Positions 29,974 through 41,339 of a DNA stretch of 64,000 bases are shown here, one piece after another. Positions within the stretch are counted from its first letter, which is position 1. Every line of letters begins with the position of its first letter. The stretch comes from Symbiodinium natans (Eukaryota > Sar > Dinophyceae > Suessiales > Symbiodiniaceae): positions 732,501 through 796,500 of the forward strand of contig CAJNDS010002701.1 of assembly GCA_905221605.1 (NCBI GenBank), in the 5' to 3' direction. The translations under genes were made by a program, and so were the position numbers. The notes under the pieces are model-generated. The model was not told the DNA's origin. It worked only from the letters and a program-made list of their open reading frames with translations, and searched no databases.

Positions 29974-30497
29974 CTGAGGACCAAGGGGTGGGGGGTTTAG
30001 GGTTTAGGGTTTTTTTTGGCACCCGTCTAGCCACAGCGCTGCGGGGTTTGAAGTTCGGCTTGGGAGTTTAGGGATTAGGGTTTAGGGTATAGGGTTTAGG
30101 GTTTAGGGTTTAGTCTTCGACCTATCGAGTTCTTCATAGGGTCAAGGGGAACCCGTTTAGTCCAACAGCGTTTAGAAGGGAGCCTTTTGCAACTGGAATG
30201 TGGTGACTGCCAGAACACATGACTGAACCTGAATACCCAGCCTCCCACTTTCACGACCCTGAGAACTGTATAGAAGGGAGGCTCAGGTATCGTTCATGGT
30301 CAGATGTGCCATGGCTTCAGCTTAGAAGCATTGTGTCTGTAAGGTAGAGCCCTCAACCTTCCACCCGAAACTCACGATGCAACCTGACTACGCCCGCTAG
30401 CATCCTGCCACCAAGGGGCGATCTTTTGGAGCATCCCAAACATCTCAAGCTGCAGGCAATGCGATTCCTGGCTTGTCAGCAAGAGGTTCTGCTGAAC

Positions 30498-30602
30498 TGA
30501 AGTAGGGTTTATATTTCTTGTATCCCCAAAAGGCACCCTCACCGATATTAATAAGGAACCTTATACAGACTCATCAATAACAGTGATATAAACCCTACTT
30601 CA
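30498..30602 (+). mobile_element. 105-bp inverted-repeat element
   Basis: Perfect 17-bp arms TGAAGTAGGGTTTATAT and ATATAAACCCTACTTCA bound an AT-rich core. Non-coding and MITE-like. A telomere-like GGGTTTA sits within the arms, perhaps by chance. No clear target duplication. Confidence 0.75.
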
Positions 30603-30971
30603 ACTCGGGGTTGCCACCAAAGGGCTATGACAAGTTCAGAGCAAATCATCTCTTCCCAACAATGCAATGCCCTGCCTCCCCGGCCCTGCTAGATTCTGCA
30701 AGCAAGAGTTGGCAATTCTTTAAGGGCTCGCTGGCGAGCTCAGAGCCAGTGCCAAAGCATGAAGCCGTTTTGGGGAAGAGCAGGAAACAAAGTGAAACAC
30801 AACAAGCAAGAAGTTAAGGCCAAAGGCCAAGAAGCCAAAATTCCACGAAGCAGAATGCACTGACCCACGAAAGCAAGAAGCCCTCCTTTCCGCGCGCACA
30901 ACTGGCCCTCCTGTCTGAAATCATCTCAATTGGGGGAATGATTATTAAAGTGGTTCGACATCCCAACTTAC

Positions 30972-31110
30972 CTGCGCCCCAATCGGCGCTTGTTGAATCA
31001 AGACCTGCCCTAGACCCCAAGCCCTTACGAGCCCCGCAAAGTTGCCCGAAGCGCTAGCCTCAACACGCGACAGGAGGAGATCGAGCTTAGACTCCGTGCT
31101 GCTTCCCGGC
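30972..31110 (-). CDS. Well-bounded internal exon, unknown protein
   Basis: 139 nt between acceptor GAAGCTCAG and canonical donor CAG|GTAAGT. The open phase reads PGSSTESKLDLLLSRVEASA and then SGNFAGLVRAWGLGQVLIQQ ending APIGAQ. Helical, Leu/Ala-rich. Both splice sites are good. Part of the minus-strand gene set at 28-35 kb; function unknown. Confidence 0.6.
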
Positions 31111-31636
31111 CTGAGCTTCGAACATCGCGTCCGAGCATGGTAAGGTTTCAGGGTTCCCTCATGCTCGGGACAAGCCAGGCAAGGCACACAAGATCCTTCA
31201 TCGACAGCACTGCACTAGGGCGTATAGGGTTTAGGTCAAGCACTCGTCGCAGCGCAGGGCAGTGCTAGTGTGCAACAGGCAAGCAGATCTAGGTTGTGGA
31301 ACTCTGTCTCGGATGCAATGTACGGGTCCGAGGCTCGCGGCCCAAGCAGCAGCCAAGCAGAAAATAATACTCGGGCACATCCACTCTCAGAAGCTTTGAA
31401 TGCAGAAAAATGTCGGGGGGTGGAGCATGTGGGCTTAACGTAGACAGCAAGAGGTGTATGTCTGGAATTTGACTGGAATTTGACTCCACTTCTTCGGAGC
31501 GTCTTCTCCACCGCGAGGGGAGGCAGCAGTTGTGTTGGAGCATGCATGGCTGGACGGTAAGATGGTTCAGGGTGCGGGCCAAAGCGCTCCACACAACACC
31601 ATACTACCCCAAACTCGAACATCCAGGACTTACTCG

Positions 31637-31678
31637 GTTTAGGGTTTAGGGTTTAGGGTTTAGGGTTTAGGGTTTAGG
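31637..31678 (+). repeat. TTTAGGG array
   Basis: Six units. Upstream, 31236-31622 is open on the minus strand in two frames without defined limits. Confidence 0.93.
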
Positions 31679-32324
31679 CACGCGCAACCACCTCCAACCT
31701 ACACATCCAACCCTGAGTTTGAGAAGAAAGCTGCAGCAACAAACGTGGGCTACAACTCTCTGCCAGAAGCACGTGGGTACCCTGAAAGGCCTTAAGCTCT
31801 CTGCTTGGGCGACCGCAGTGCCTCGCACATCGACTGAGGTCCACAGCCCTGAAGTAATCATATAAGAATGCTAACTTTTATACGAATGCTAATTGCCATG
31901 CTCATCATCGGAAAAAAGACGGCTGCTTTTACCACTAATACTACGACGACGACTACTACTCCTACTAGCTTCTGCTACTGCTACTGCTGCTGCGACTGCC
32001 AGGCACGAAAGTCATACAACCTCGGACGCAAAAGAAACACATCAATTTCTGAAGCCGCCGCAAGCGTACAACAACAGCTCCAAAGAACAAGGCACTACAG
32101 TAAGTCCCCGCCGCCAAGCCTACGAACCTTTGTTTGGGGTTCATACAAGGTTTGGGGAAAGTTTAGGGTTTAGGATGGTTTAGGGCTATAAGGTTTGGGT
32201 TTCTTCCGAAGCCCTGGACCCTCAACCCCAAGCCCTAGACCAAACCCTAAACCCTAAACCCCAAACCCTAAACCGGGCGTTTATAAGCTTATTGTTTTTG
32301 GGGTCCTAAGCCCTAAACCCAAAC

Positions 32325-32412
32325 AAACCTCAAAAGCACCAACTCGGCTCCCACGGTCCGCCAACTCCTCCACGACGCGGGGATCCGCAGGGTTGGTGAA
32401 GCCCTCCGCAGC
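32325..32412 (-). CDS. Candidate exon, unknown protein
   Basis: Minus-strand frame reads SLAAEGFTNPADPRVVEELA and then DRGSRVGAFEV. Good composition. Bounded by a G-run region on one side and degenerate array units on the other. Confidence 0.45.
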
Positions 32413-32743
32413 GAGGGATTGGGGGGGGGCGGGGGGGGCTTTGAAACCCTATACCCTAAACCCTAAACCCTTTTGCCACAGTAAACCCTAAACCCGCCTA
32501 TACTCTAAACATCTCTAAACCTAAGTTTCTTGTGCTGCGTGTGTTCAGAACCTTCCGGGTCTCGGGGCTGAATGCAGGCCATGTCCTCTTTGGTGCTCCT
32601 CTTGGTGCCCTGCCCGGGCTTTTGATATGATGAGGTAGGTGGGGTGGCCTATCTCATGGCCGACGCGCGGAAGTACTGCAGCCTCCTACCAACTCGAAAA
32701 GCGACCGGACCGTGTGTGTGTTTCGTGTATCTGGTCGCGACCG

Positions 32744-32850
32744 GACTAAACCCTAAACCCTAAACCCTAAACCCTAAACCCTGAACCCTGAACCCTGAAC
32801 CCTGAACCCTGAACCCTGAACCCTGAACCCTAAACCCTAAACCCTAACCC
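32744..32850 (+). repeat. CCCTAAA array with a CCCTGAA block
   Basis: Flanking CCCTAAA units enclose eight consecutive CCCTGAA units, a locally spread point variant. Confidence 0.97.
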
Positions 32851-32865
32851 CCCCCCCCTCCTCCC

Positions 32866-32946
32866 AACAAAAGATGTGCCTCAGGGGGCAGAGCTCCACC
32901 GCCGATGTAGGTCTTGTAGGTGCCCTCGGCATCCTCCAGGACACTG
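32866..32946 (-). CDS. Candidate exon, unknown protein
   Basis: After GAGTCAG/CAGCAG acceptors the frame reads SVLEDAEGTYKTYIGGGALP and then PEAHLLLGGG. It sits between the arrays at 32744 and 32953. Confidence 0.5.
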
Positions 32947-32952
32947 CTGACT

Positions 32953-33001
32953 CTAGGGTTTAGGGTTTAAAGGTTTAGGGTTTAGGGTTTAGGGCTTAGG
33001 G
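32953..33001 (+). repeat. TTTAGGG array
   Basis: Six to seven units, opposite in orientation to 32744-32850. Confidence 0.92.
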
Positions 33002-33056
33002 AAAAGGAGGGGTTTAGGGTTGAAGGTTGAGGGATGGCTCTACAGTCTGGCTTAAA

Positions 33057-33129
33057 AATTAGAATATTTTTTGTTGGGGGGCGGGGCTATTCTAGTTAGT
33101 GTAAAGATAGAGACCATAAGGGAATACGG
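33057..33129 (+). mobile_element. Dispersed repeat family 2, copy a
   Basis: TTAGAATA, a G-run, CTATTCTAGTTAGTGTAA, then GACCATAAGGGAATAC. The copy at 55610-55672 shares this order of motifs. AGAATA/TATTCT form short inverted repeats. Confidence 0.5.
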
Positions 33130-33466
33130 CTACTAAGTTTTCCGGCACCTTCTAGTATTTGTTTCAGGTTCGAGTTGACCGCAAGGGGCTGAAAACCCCT
33201 ATAGCATTTGTTTCAGGTTCGATGGTTCCAAGTCTTGTGCACTGCATCTCCATGAGGCAAAGACTTGTCCTTGGCGGGCTTGATGCTGAGGACCTTTGTC
33301 ATCCAGAGGGCAACACATCCGGACGAACCCCAACCCTAAGCCCTACAAGCCCTAAACTCTATTGAGCCAGGTACCTTTAACCCCTCAACTCCTATACTCT
33401 TCTTAGAACCTCAATAAAAAATTAGGGTTTAGGGTTCAAAATAAGTCCTAAGCGGGCCTATAGCAC

Positions 33467-33570
33467 CCCAAACCCTAAACCCTAAACCCTAAACCCTAGA
33501 CCCTAGACCCTAGACCCTAAACCCTAGACCCTAGACCCTAGACCCTAAACCCTAAACCCTAAACCCTATT
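33467..33570 (+). repeat. CCCTAAA array with CCCTAGA blocks
   Basis: Two groups of three CCCTAGA units are embedded in CCCTAAA. The array abuts the donor of the exon at 33574-33662. Confidence 0.97.
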
Positions 33571-33573
33571 CAC

Positions 33574-33662
33574 AGCCCGGGCGCCCAGGTCACGGCCCAG
33601 AGCACGGCGCCGCCGATCACGAAGAGCCAAATCGGGAAGCTGATGCCGAAGAAGGTGTCGGA
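33574..33662 (-). CDS. Transmembrane exon with both splice sites
   Basis: 89 nt between acceptor AAACTCAG and donor GTGAATAGGG, the latter merging into the adjacent array. The frame reads SDTFFGISFPIWLFVIGGAV and then LWAVTWAPGL, an unmistakable membrane helix. Together with the exon at 34632-34718 it shows that membrane-protein genes lie here. Family unknown. Confidence 0.65.
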
Positions 33663-33670
33663 CTGAGTTT

Positions 33671-34400
33671 GTCACTGGGGCTTGGGGGTTTTGGGGGTTT
33701 TGGGGGTTTAGGGTTGAGGTGTTTTTGTTATAGGTTTTGGGGGTTGATGGGGTTGGGGGTTTGGGTTTTTTTGTTCTAAGGGTTGAGGGTTTTTTTTTTT
33801 CGCACCTTTTTGCACCTGCACGTGCTAGGTTTAAGGTTCTACAGTAGGGTGTTGTTCTTTCGTTGTTGGCGGCTTAGTGCCTAATGTTTACGGTAGAGAC
33901 TTTCAGGCGTAAGAGAGGATCCTTCCCGAAGGCTCGAATGGAGCATCCTGATCCCACTCTCAACGCCGAAGTCTCTGCGAAGGCCGTTTGCAGGAGTTGG
34001 GGAATGCGGCACACATGCGTGAAAACCCACCTCATAAGCTCAGCCTAGGGTTTGTTGGTTTCGCATTTAGGGCTTGAAGTTGAGAAATTAGGGTTAAGCT
34101 TCCTTCTTTCCCCTTGCAGGGTTCGATTTAGGAACCCTTGGATCAAAGGCCCGCTATATTTCAAGCATCAGGTTTCTGAATGGCATCCGTGTCACTTCCA
34201 TGTCAAGCTTGCCCGAGCGGGTCTGCCCCTTAGAGCGCGTGGCGCGGCGAGAAGGTGAACAAAAAAAAACTGAGATGCCCCAATGAGTCCATTGCGCACA
34301 AAATCGCGGCTCAGACCTGCTGCTGTAAGGCCATGGCGATCTCTTCCAGAGGGATGTCCTCAAGAGGCGGCAGCTCAGCGTAGGCAGCCTCCACAGTTCA
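33671..34400 (+). other. No supported gene; G/T-rich degenerate repeats
   Basis: 33671-33840 is G/T-rich with TTTGGGGG remnants and a T-run. 33841-34400 holds short open frames on both strands, none supported by splice sites or motifs. Confidence 0.5.
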
Positions 34401-34631
34401 AATCAACACATAGGAGCTGATCTAAACCATATACATCTTTTCAGGCGGAAACCAAGCAGATCGGTCTGGCCTGAAAGGGATTGGCAACGGCAACCAGACC
34501 AGCAGCAATAGGTGCCAGTGGCACTTCGGAACCTTCCGCGAGGGGACTTCAATGCGCGCGCTCACTGCGAGAAACGGGATGCGGCTTGATTCGCCTTGTT
34601 CCATGCCGCCTTCCGCCCCGCATGATGCCGC

Positions 34632-34718
34632 CTAGAAGCCGCTCTTGCCAGGGGCTGCCACGAAAGCGAGCGGAGACACCAAGGCGCCGAGCGCGAACAG
34701 GGTCGGCAACACGCGGAT
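34632..34718 (-). CDS. Terminal exon, membrane helix and stop
   Basis: After acceptor CCTTCATCCAG the phase-0 frame reads IRVLPTLFALGALVSPLAFV, then AAPGKSGF and TAG, 29 codons in all. One hydrophobic helix followed by a short basic C-terminus suits the last exon of a membrane or organelle protein. Confidence 0.6.
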   Translation of the reverse strand: MRVLPTLFALGALVSPLAFVAAPGKSGF

Positions 34719-34799
34719 CTGGATGAAGGCAGGAAGGGGTCGGGCGTTTCGGGCATCGGGTTTAGGGTTTAAGATGGGTTTAGGGGCTCCTTTACGACT

Positions 34800-36330
34800 G
34801 CTTGCGCCCTTCACCTTCGACGTAAGCTTTTGGGCACAACGTTGAATGAGGGGTGCGCCAGACATGTTCCATGATGGATGGCCATTGACCCAACACATAA
34901 CAATTCACGGGCCAAGCCGGACTCATATGCTGCCTTGCGCGTCTGCTGGTTCGCCATGTCGTCCTTGGAAGCACCAATTATTGGTGTTGTTGCTTGAGGG
35001 AGTCCTGGGCAACAAACTGTGCCAGCGATGCAAATGACACCAAATTTGGGCCGAGAAGCAGAAGTTCCACGAGGAATGTCGGACGGGAGCCGTAAACTTT
35101 GAGCCAGGAGAGCTTCTCAGGCGAGGATATGGAGGACACGGCGCAAACCACATAACCCTCACATGAAACATCATGAAACGTTCAACGAGATCCATGTTTA
35201 TCCCACCCACATATTTGGGAGTGCATGCAAACGACAACTTGCACAGTATTCAGAGCAACAACCAGTGAAATGCCACAAGACCACGCGATTGTCATGAAAA
35301 CGCACGGTCCCGCACTCAGCTGCAACATCTGTGGCTACGAATTGTTTCAGAAAAAATGTTCTTCATCATGAGGGTTTTAATACAAGGATGATAGTTTTGT
35401 TCATGCTTCGGGGTGGTTTTGAGCAAATACTGAACCCTAAACCCTCAACCCTAAACCCTAAACCCCACACGCCAAGCCCTGAACCCTATTTGAGCAAATG
35501 GCAGGTGGGCGCACCTGCTGTGCATGTGACTCACCGCGCCAAGCAGTTGAATCCTGAGCTGCTCCCGCAAACGCATGCAAACGCGACGTGGCAATCAGCA
35601 CTTGATTGAGGTTTTTTTTGGGTTTAGGGTTTATATAGGGCTATAGGGTTATAGGGTTATAGGGTTATAGGGTTATAGATTTAGATGGTTATAGGGTTAT
35701 AGGGTTTAAGGGTTATAGGGTTATGAGGTTATGGGGTTCATCTTGCCCAACGTTTATGCTGCAAAGGCACACCAAATTTGCCGTCTCCTGCTCTGTATGG
35801 GACTCCGCTTCAAGAATGGCTTCGAATAGCCTGCCGTTCACTCACAACACATCTTTGTACAACATGTTCAGGTCTCCAACGCGCTCATTAACCAGCCGCC
35901 GCGGTTCATCACAAGATTCTTAAGGTTTCACATTCGCCTCTCTCCTCCGAGGTTCCCACAGCAGAGCGCATGCCCCCCCTTCCTTTGCAAAATCACCAAA
36001 AACTTATCCCGCCATCTAACCGCAACTCAAACGCATCCGTTCTAGGGGCGGGTGTAATCCTGCGGCAGAAGCCAATGGATGACAAGCAGGTGTGTATGAA
36101 ACCGGGCATGGGCGCGACAGCGACTGCAGATGCAGGCCACAAAGCTTTTTTTTGAACGCACCTGTTTTACATCTGCTCGACTGGGGTCCGGGTCGGCAAC
36201 TACGGATGCCAGGGACCGCTTGGCTTGCGGCAGTTCCGGCTCAAACCCCAGCGTGGGCTGGGTGCGAGTGTTGGCTGCCGTGTTCTCCGCCACCAGCATA
36301 ATCTTCGGGGTCCCAGTGCACACCTACTGG
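34800..36330 (+). other. Few features; weak arrays, no supported gene
   Basis: A degenerate CCCTAAA array (35428-35470) and a TTATAGGG array are the only clear structures. Open frames at 34923-35237 and 35723-35923 have no support. Confidence 0.5.
35627..35735 (+). repeat. TTATAGGG variant array
   Basis: Mostly 8-bp TTATAGGG units, about ten. It is the last array before the array-free LINE island. Confidence 0.95.
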
Positions 36331-36331
36331 C

Positions 36332-37380
36332 CTAGGGCATATGGCTTGTGAGGGGCGGGGAGTGGGAGGAGTCAGCCAGGATGTCGCTGAGCAACGGGGC
36401 CTCGCCATCAACATTGGACGTGCCGGAAAGAGGCAAGGCGAGGAGGCTAGCTGCGAAGGCGCGGGCGGCCGCGACTGACAGCAAGGCCGACCAGTGGGAG
36501 GCACAGGCGGAAATGCTGGCCCCGTGGGAGGAGGCGGGGAGGGCCCGAGCGCGGGGGCCCGAGCGCGGAGGCGCGCAAGAAGACGGACGAAGGCCACGGC
36601 CTCGGCGCCCCAACGGCCGCCGAGCTCAAGGGCGAGGACGACAAGCTTGCACCTTGCAGACTGCTGGAGCTCAGGGTAGGTGCGTTCCTTCGCCTTGCGT
36701 GCATGTGAAAGTGCGGCCCCTGCTGTGCGTCCGCCGGCCCTCCGGGGGGCGCTTGCGGGGAGACCAGCGTGGTGTCGACCGCAAGCTCTGAACCACCCCA
36801 GAGCGCCAACCCATTTGCGAAGAGCTCGTGCGACGTTCGTCTTGGAGGGCGACGTCCACATTCAGGTCCCGCAGCCGGACGTTGAGAGCAACCGTGGCTC
36901 CGGCCTCTCGGCAGATGCAGGCCGCAGCACGCTTGAGTGGCCCACCGGGAGCGAAGGATGCCGGACCGAGGACATGCTGCAATGTGGTGCCCAAGGGGTC
37001 ATGTAGTTGCCGGCAGCGGCATCGCACAGTGGTGCACGAGGGGCAGTGGCAGGCGGAGTCGCCGGAGCACAAGCTGAGGGAAAGCTTAGGGCGAGCGCCG
37101 GCAAGTCGGTTGCGGAATCGGCGTGCAGCAAAGCATCCAAGCATGCGAGGTCAGCTTCATCGTGCCCAGCTGCGTATGTTCGCGTGCGCAACAACAGCCA
37201 TGCAACCTGCGTGTCGCCCAGGACTGGAAGGCGGCCAAGTGTCCGGCGACAAACTCTGGTGTGCCTGTAAGGGTATGCCAAATGCAACGATTCCATGGTG
37301 CACGCTGGTCCGATCGCCAACCCAGACCTCGCTGTTGGGGCGAACGATTGGACATCCTCGGCAGAAGCCCCTCCGCTATT
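36332..37380 (-). mobile_element. Degenerate LINE 3' copy C (RT thumb, RLE)
   Basis: Minus-strand remnants in order: GTPEFVAGHLA (RT thumb-type region, shifted frames, near 37.25 kb); a decayed zinc-knuckle, RCRCRQLHDP, missing the later His/Cys; ICREAGATVALNV; ALWGGSELAVDTTLVSP (endonuclease core with Asp); KERTYPELQQSARCKLVVLA; GGRWGAEAVAFVRLLARLRA; and the 3' tail LLALPLSGTSNVDGEAPLLS. At least three frameshifts separate them, so it is dead. The tail matches copy A. Confidence 0.8.
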
Positions 37381-37489
37381 TTGTTTTCGCGCACCCTTTT
37401 TGCAAGCATCCGAACGCGGTCCCAGTGCAGCAGACCACAGAGCCTTACCGAACCCACACCCTACCTAACCACCGACCCGGGCTCACCCC

Positions 37490-38538
37490 AAGCGAGAGGC
37501 GAGCGGCGGCGACTCAGTAGAGTCAGCTCAGGAGAGGCGCTTCACCGTCAAGGTTCGCTGTGCCGGAGATGGGCAGGGACAGCAGGCTGGCAGCGAACGA
37601 GCGGGCAGCCGCAACGGACACAAACCCAGACCATCGTCCGACGAAGGCTGCAACACACGCAGCACGTTGCGACGGAGCGGCGCCGCGCGCCCGCGCACGT
37701 GCGAGCAAACGGATGAAGGTGGCCGCTTCGGCACCTCAAGGCCAAGAACCACCAGCCGGCACCGGTGAGCAGCAGCGATCTCAGGGTAGGTACGCTCTCT
37801 GGCCCGGCGCGCCTCAGCCAGGGCTACGCCAGCTGTCCTGCCACGCCGGCGACGGGGCATTCCGGCGGAAGTGAGTGGCGAGATCAAGGTGGTGTCAACG
37901 GCTAGCTGTGAGCCGCCCCACAAAGGCAAACCATTGGCAATAACTTCAATGCGTCGCTCATCATGCCTGGCTGCCACGAGGTTCAAGCCGCGGTCAAGAA
38001 TGTTGGTGGCAACAGTTGCACCGGCCTCACGACATACCCGACCGGCGGCTCGCTCAACAGGGCCCCCCCGCGCCCTGAGAACGCCAGACCGACGGCAGGC
38101 AGCAACATGATCACCCAGGGGGGCATCAAGCGGACGGCCACAGCGGCATCGCGCGGGAGCAAGAGGTAGCGGGAGCCGCGAGCGACGCAGAAACAAGGCC
38201 CGGAAAACCGCCGAGTCGAGGGCGAGCTCAGGTGCAACAGGGCGGACAGTGAGCAACCTGGCGGCAAAGGGGCCGGACTGTGAGTCGAGGAGCGCGAGTT
38301 CGGCTCCGCTATTCCACGCGCGGGTCTTGGCAGGGTTGAGTCGGAGCTGGGCACGCCGCAGGGCATGAGCCTCTAAGCGGTGGTAGAGCTGCATCACGCG
38401 GTGGGGCGGGGCCAATATGTACGCATCATCGAGGTATGCCATGGTTTGCCCGTCGGGACCGAGATTTTTTTTGTTTTTTCGCGCACCTGTTTTCTTCCAC
38501 AAGTTCCGCGGGTAGATCGCCTGCGGCTGCTGAAGCAT
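37490..38538 (-). mobile_element. Degenerate LINE copy A (YLDD RT, CCHC, RLE)
   Basis: One long frame holds the RT catalytic motif MAYLDDAYIL (~residue 35) and LRLNPAKTRAWN. There follows SGPFAARLLTVRPVAPELAL, the zinc-knuckle C131-x-C133-x10-H144-x3-C148 (CRCGRPLDAPLGDHVAAC), RVCREAGATVATN, DERRIEV and GGSQLAVDTTLISPLT. The endonuclease end ERTYPEIAAAHRCRLVVLGL comes next, after which a frameshift leads to ARSFAASLLSLPISGTANLD. RT fingers and palm upstream of YLDD and the thumb after WN are missing, so it is truncated and internally deleted. The module order is RT, CCHC knuckle, restriction-like endonuclease. Confidence 0.85.
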
Positions 38539-38869
38539 GGCATGCTATGGCGGCAACATACGGCGTTCACAGAGCTCCAACCTGCACCGTCTGTTGGGTG
38601 TGCTTACGCTGTCTGAACTGGAGAGCGGGGTGCTCAGATTGGAGCATGCGTGATGCATTTTCCCGATGGATTGATTATGGGGCTACACCGCAAAACGCAC
38701 GATCAACTTGCGAGATTGTGGGGGCTGAAGGCGCAAGGAGTCCATGGAGCTTGAGAAGGAGCATTGCCCGCGCGGTTAGTTGTTTTTTTTTTTATCGGAC
38801 CTTTTCCCTTGGCATGAGTCTCGGGTGCCTGCCGCAAGCTTCGGTGCAGCCTCCTACCCCATGTCTAAT

Positions 38870-39630
38870 ATGTTTACCCTACGGGCCGCGTAGCGGCAGG
38901 CGGCTCGCATGGAGAGGCGCCGGCCAAGCTCACCCGAGGGCTGTGCTCGTGACGGCGTGTTGTACCGACACAGCATGGCCCACCAGCGCCTAGCCCATGC
39001 CGACGCAACGGCGCTTCGCACGGCTGGCGCGCGCCGGCATTCCATCGTCCGCCGACATCGCTCCCGAATGCTCCCGAGCACCACGAGTTGTTGCGGGCCG
39101 CCGGTCAGCTCCGGGTAGGCAGCTCGCTTGCCGTGTTCGGCGACCCGCAAGGCGCTGAGGCAAGCCTGCGCGTGTCAGTGGCGACACGAGTGTGGCGTCG
39201 CAGCAAAGGGCCCCGCCGAGAGGCGTCGCTCCGTAGACGACGAGGTCCAGGCGGCGCCGGGTGTCCGTAAAAAAACCGCACGAAGGGGAGCAATTCCGGT
39301 GCGGCGGCCTGGAGAGCAGTGAGGAAGGATGCTCGGGACATGGTGTCGTAGGCACTCCGCCCATCGAGCGACACAAGGACTGCGTCGGCCCGCAGTTCCA
39401 GGACTGTGCGTACATGCGCTGCCAGAGCATCCGTGCCGGCTCTCGCCTGCAGCGGGTATTGAAACAATCGAGTCGCCTCATCGAACACGTGTGCAAAACG
39501 TGGCGATGCCACGTGCACCGCCATCCGGTTTGCGAAGCGCTGTGAGGCGAGCCAAGGCGAGACCCTCTGGCACATCCGCATTCGCCAGTGCGGTCGCGGC
39601 AAAAGCGAGGAGCTCCATTGCAGGCATATT
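38870..39630 (-). mobile_element. Degenerate LINE copy B (RT fused to RLE by deletion)
   Basis: RT N-terminal motifs ARLTALRKPDGGARGIA (~39.51-39.56 kb), then in another frame QARAGTDALAAHV, LVSLDGRSAYDTMSR (motif A with catalytic Asp) and LLPFVRFFYG. Directly after, in a third frame, the endonuclease RRLDLVVYGATPLGGALCCD with ATLVSPLTRAGLP, then GKRAAYPELTGGPQQLVVLG. The YxDD motif, thumb and knuckle are deleted. It is a different subfamily from A and C (3' ends differ). The EEP remnant at 40781-41338 is probably its 5' part. Confidence 0.8.
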
Positions 39631-39759
39631 TGCGAGCAGTATTTTGACGTGTTTTAGAACGAGGCATTCTGTTTCATCAGAATAATGGTGTAGACGGACC
39701 AACAGGACCTCAACAGTAATAACGCCCGGTATCAGGAAGCACTGAAGCAATGCTAGCGG

Positions 39760-40780
39760 GCAAGTTTGCGTTTTGGCCAGATATTAGTGCAATTACACGT
39801 ACACTGGCCCGTAGGATGACGGGTGATCCTCATGAGGCATTGTCTCTTGCACAAAACGAATGTGGCGAAATGCTTGACTGGAGATAGCCTCTAATGAGCA
39901 GCATCGTGATGTCTTGGATTTTTTGAGAGATTGGGACCTCGAAAAACCGCGTTGACATATCGCACTTCTGGCGACATGCCTAAGCGCCAGAGAAGCCTTA
40001 GGCTTAGCAGCTTTGAAGCAGCCAGCCACACAGAAGCTACGACATGTACATGAGCTGCAATCAAGGACGGAGTATTCAATGGAGAAAGTGGCATAAATAT
40101 GAACCACAGGAAATCCTCGTCTGACAGCTGCGCAATATCGGCAGCACAACTGCGCATATGAAACCTCCAAGTCTGACGTTGCATGTCGAAGAGGGAGCAA
40201 CGTTGTAACCCATGCAAGAGACTCCTGCTTGGATTGCAACACAAACACGATTGCTGCACGCCATGAGGATCAGCAGAAGCACGGTGGCGCGCATTTCGCC
40301 CATCTGGAAGTGGATAGTGAGCCAATGTGACGCGCATACAAGATAAGGCTGATACTCAAGGACAGCGTCAAAGCATCGCGCTGCAGAAGAGACCGTACTA
40401 CTGACCGTCCCCACTGCCGTTGCGACGCCTGCACCCCTGGCAACACCCCACAGGCATCCGGCAATAAACCACCACAAGACTGCAACTGCAGCTTGACATT
40501 GTCAGCGCACAGCATAGTTGAACTCCCGACTTGCTAAAGTGCGACCATCATTCTCGCCCCCAGTTGCGCTCAAGCGATCAAACAAGCTGAACTGCAGACG
40601 TCAACGACAGAGGGCGACATCCCAACTCACCCGACAGCGGCTCCAGGAGCACCCTGAAGCCACATAAGTAGACGGCGTCCAAATTGCCGCCATGTTTTAT
40701 TCAGCGTGCGGAGGGAAGCTTCGTCCAACACGTATGAGCGAAAAAGGCTAATGCGAAAACCAGTGCACTAACCTCGGTTC
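39760..40780 (-). other. Linker between EEP and RT remnants
   Basis: About 1 kb with several overlapping open frames on the minus strand and no recognised motif. If the EEP and RT remnants belong to one element this would be its inter-domain region. Confidence 0.4.
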
Positions 40781-41338
40781 TCAGCCGCACGGCTGAAACT
40801 TACCAGAACCAAGGTCACACAAAAATGCGCGAATAACAACACGCAACTGAGCTTCGCAATTCCGCTCCCTGCCGGCATCCATTACCTTTGAAAGGTAAAC
40901 GTTGGCATCACCTGCCAAAAGCAGCTGTGCGCCGGGAGACAGCTGCAACAAAGGTTCGACGGATGCCCGCAAGTGATTCCAAAATGCAAGACGCTCTGGC
41001 AAACACATGCCAACATGTGGAGCATAATCACTGCACACCAAGACTTTGGTGCCATCAGGTGATGTGGCCAGAACCCTCCAACGGACACGATGGGACAACC
41101 CGGCGGACACAACAGGCCACGAGGTGGATGCGGAATGGACGAGAAAGCCTGCTTCACAACCACCAACACCATTGGGACCATCATAGCTGTAAGGTTGGTC
41201 AACAGGAAGCGACGCACCATCAGGCGACCAGAGATGATTTGCATTTAGAAGTGCCAAGCTCAAGTTGGTCGTCGCTGACATTTCTTGGTCGTTATCCCCT
41301 TCCGGGCAATGCGAAGCGAGGGCGTTGGTGGCCAGCAC
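40781..41338 (-). pseudogene. EEP (APE-like) endonuclease remnant of a LINE
   Basis: A 185-codon minus-strand frame carries EEP-type landmarks: GGCEAGFLV (the conserved beta-strand near residue 60), VCSDYAPHVGMCLPERLAFW (the Y-x-P-H strand and following helix, residues ~101-120) and QLLLAGDANVYL (the GDxN catalytic motif, ~138-149). The N-terminal catalytic Asn/Glu motifs and the final SDH are not seen, so it is partial. LINE APE domains cleave target DNA before reverse transcription. It lies 5' of RT and RLE remnants on the same strand. Confidence 0.7.
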
Positions 41339-41339
41339 A

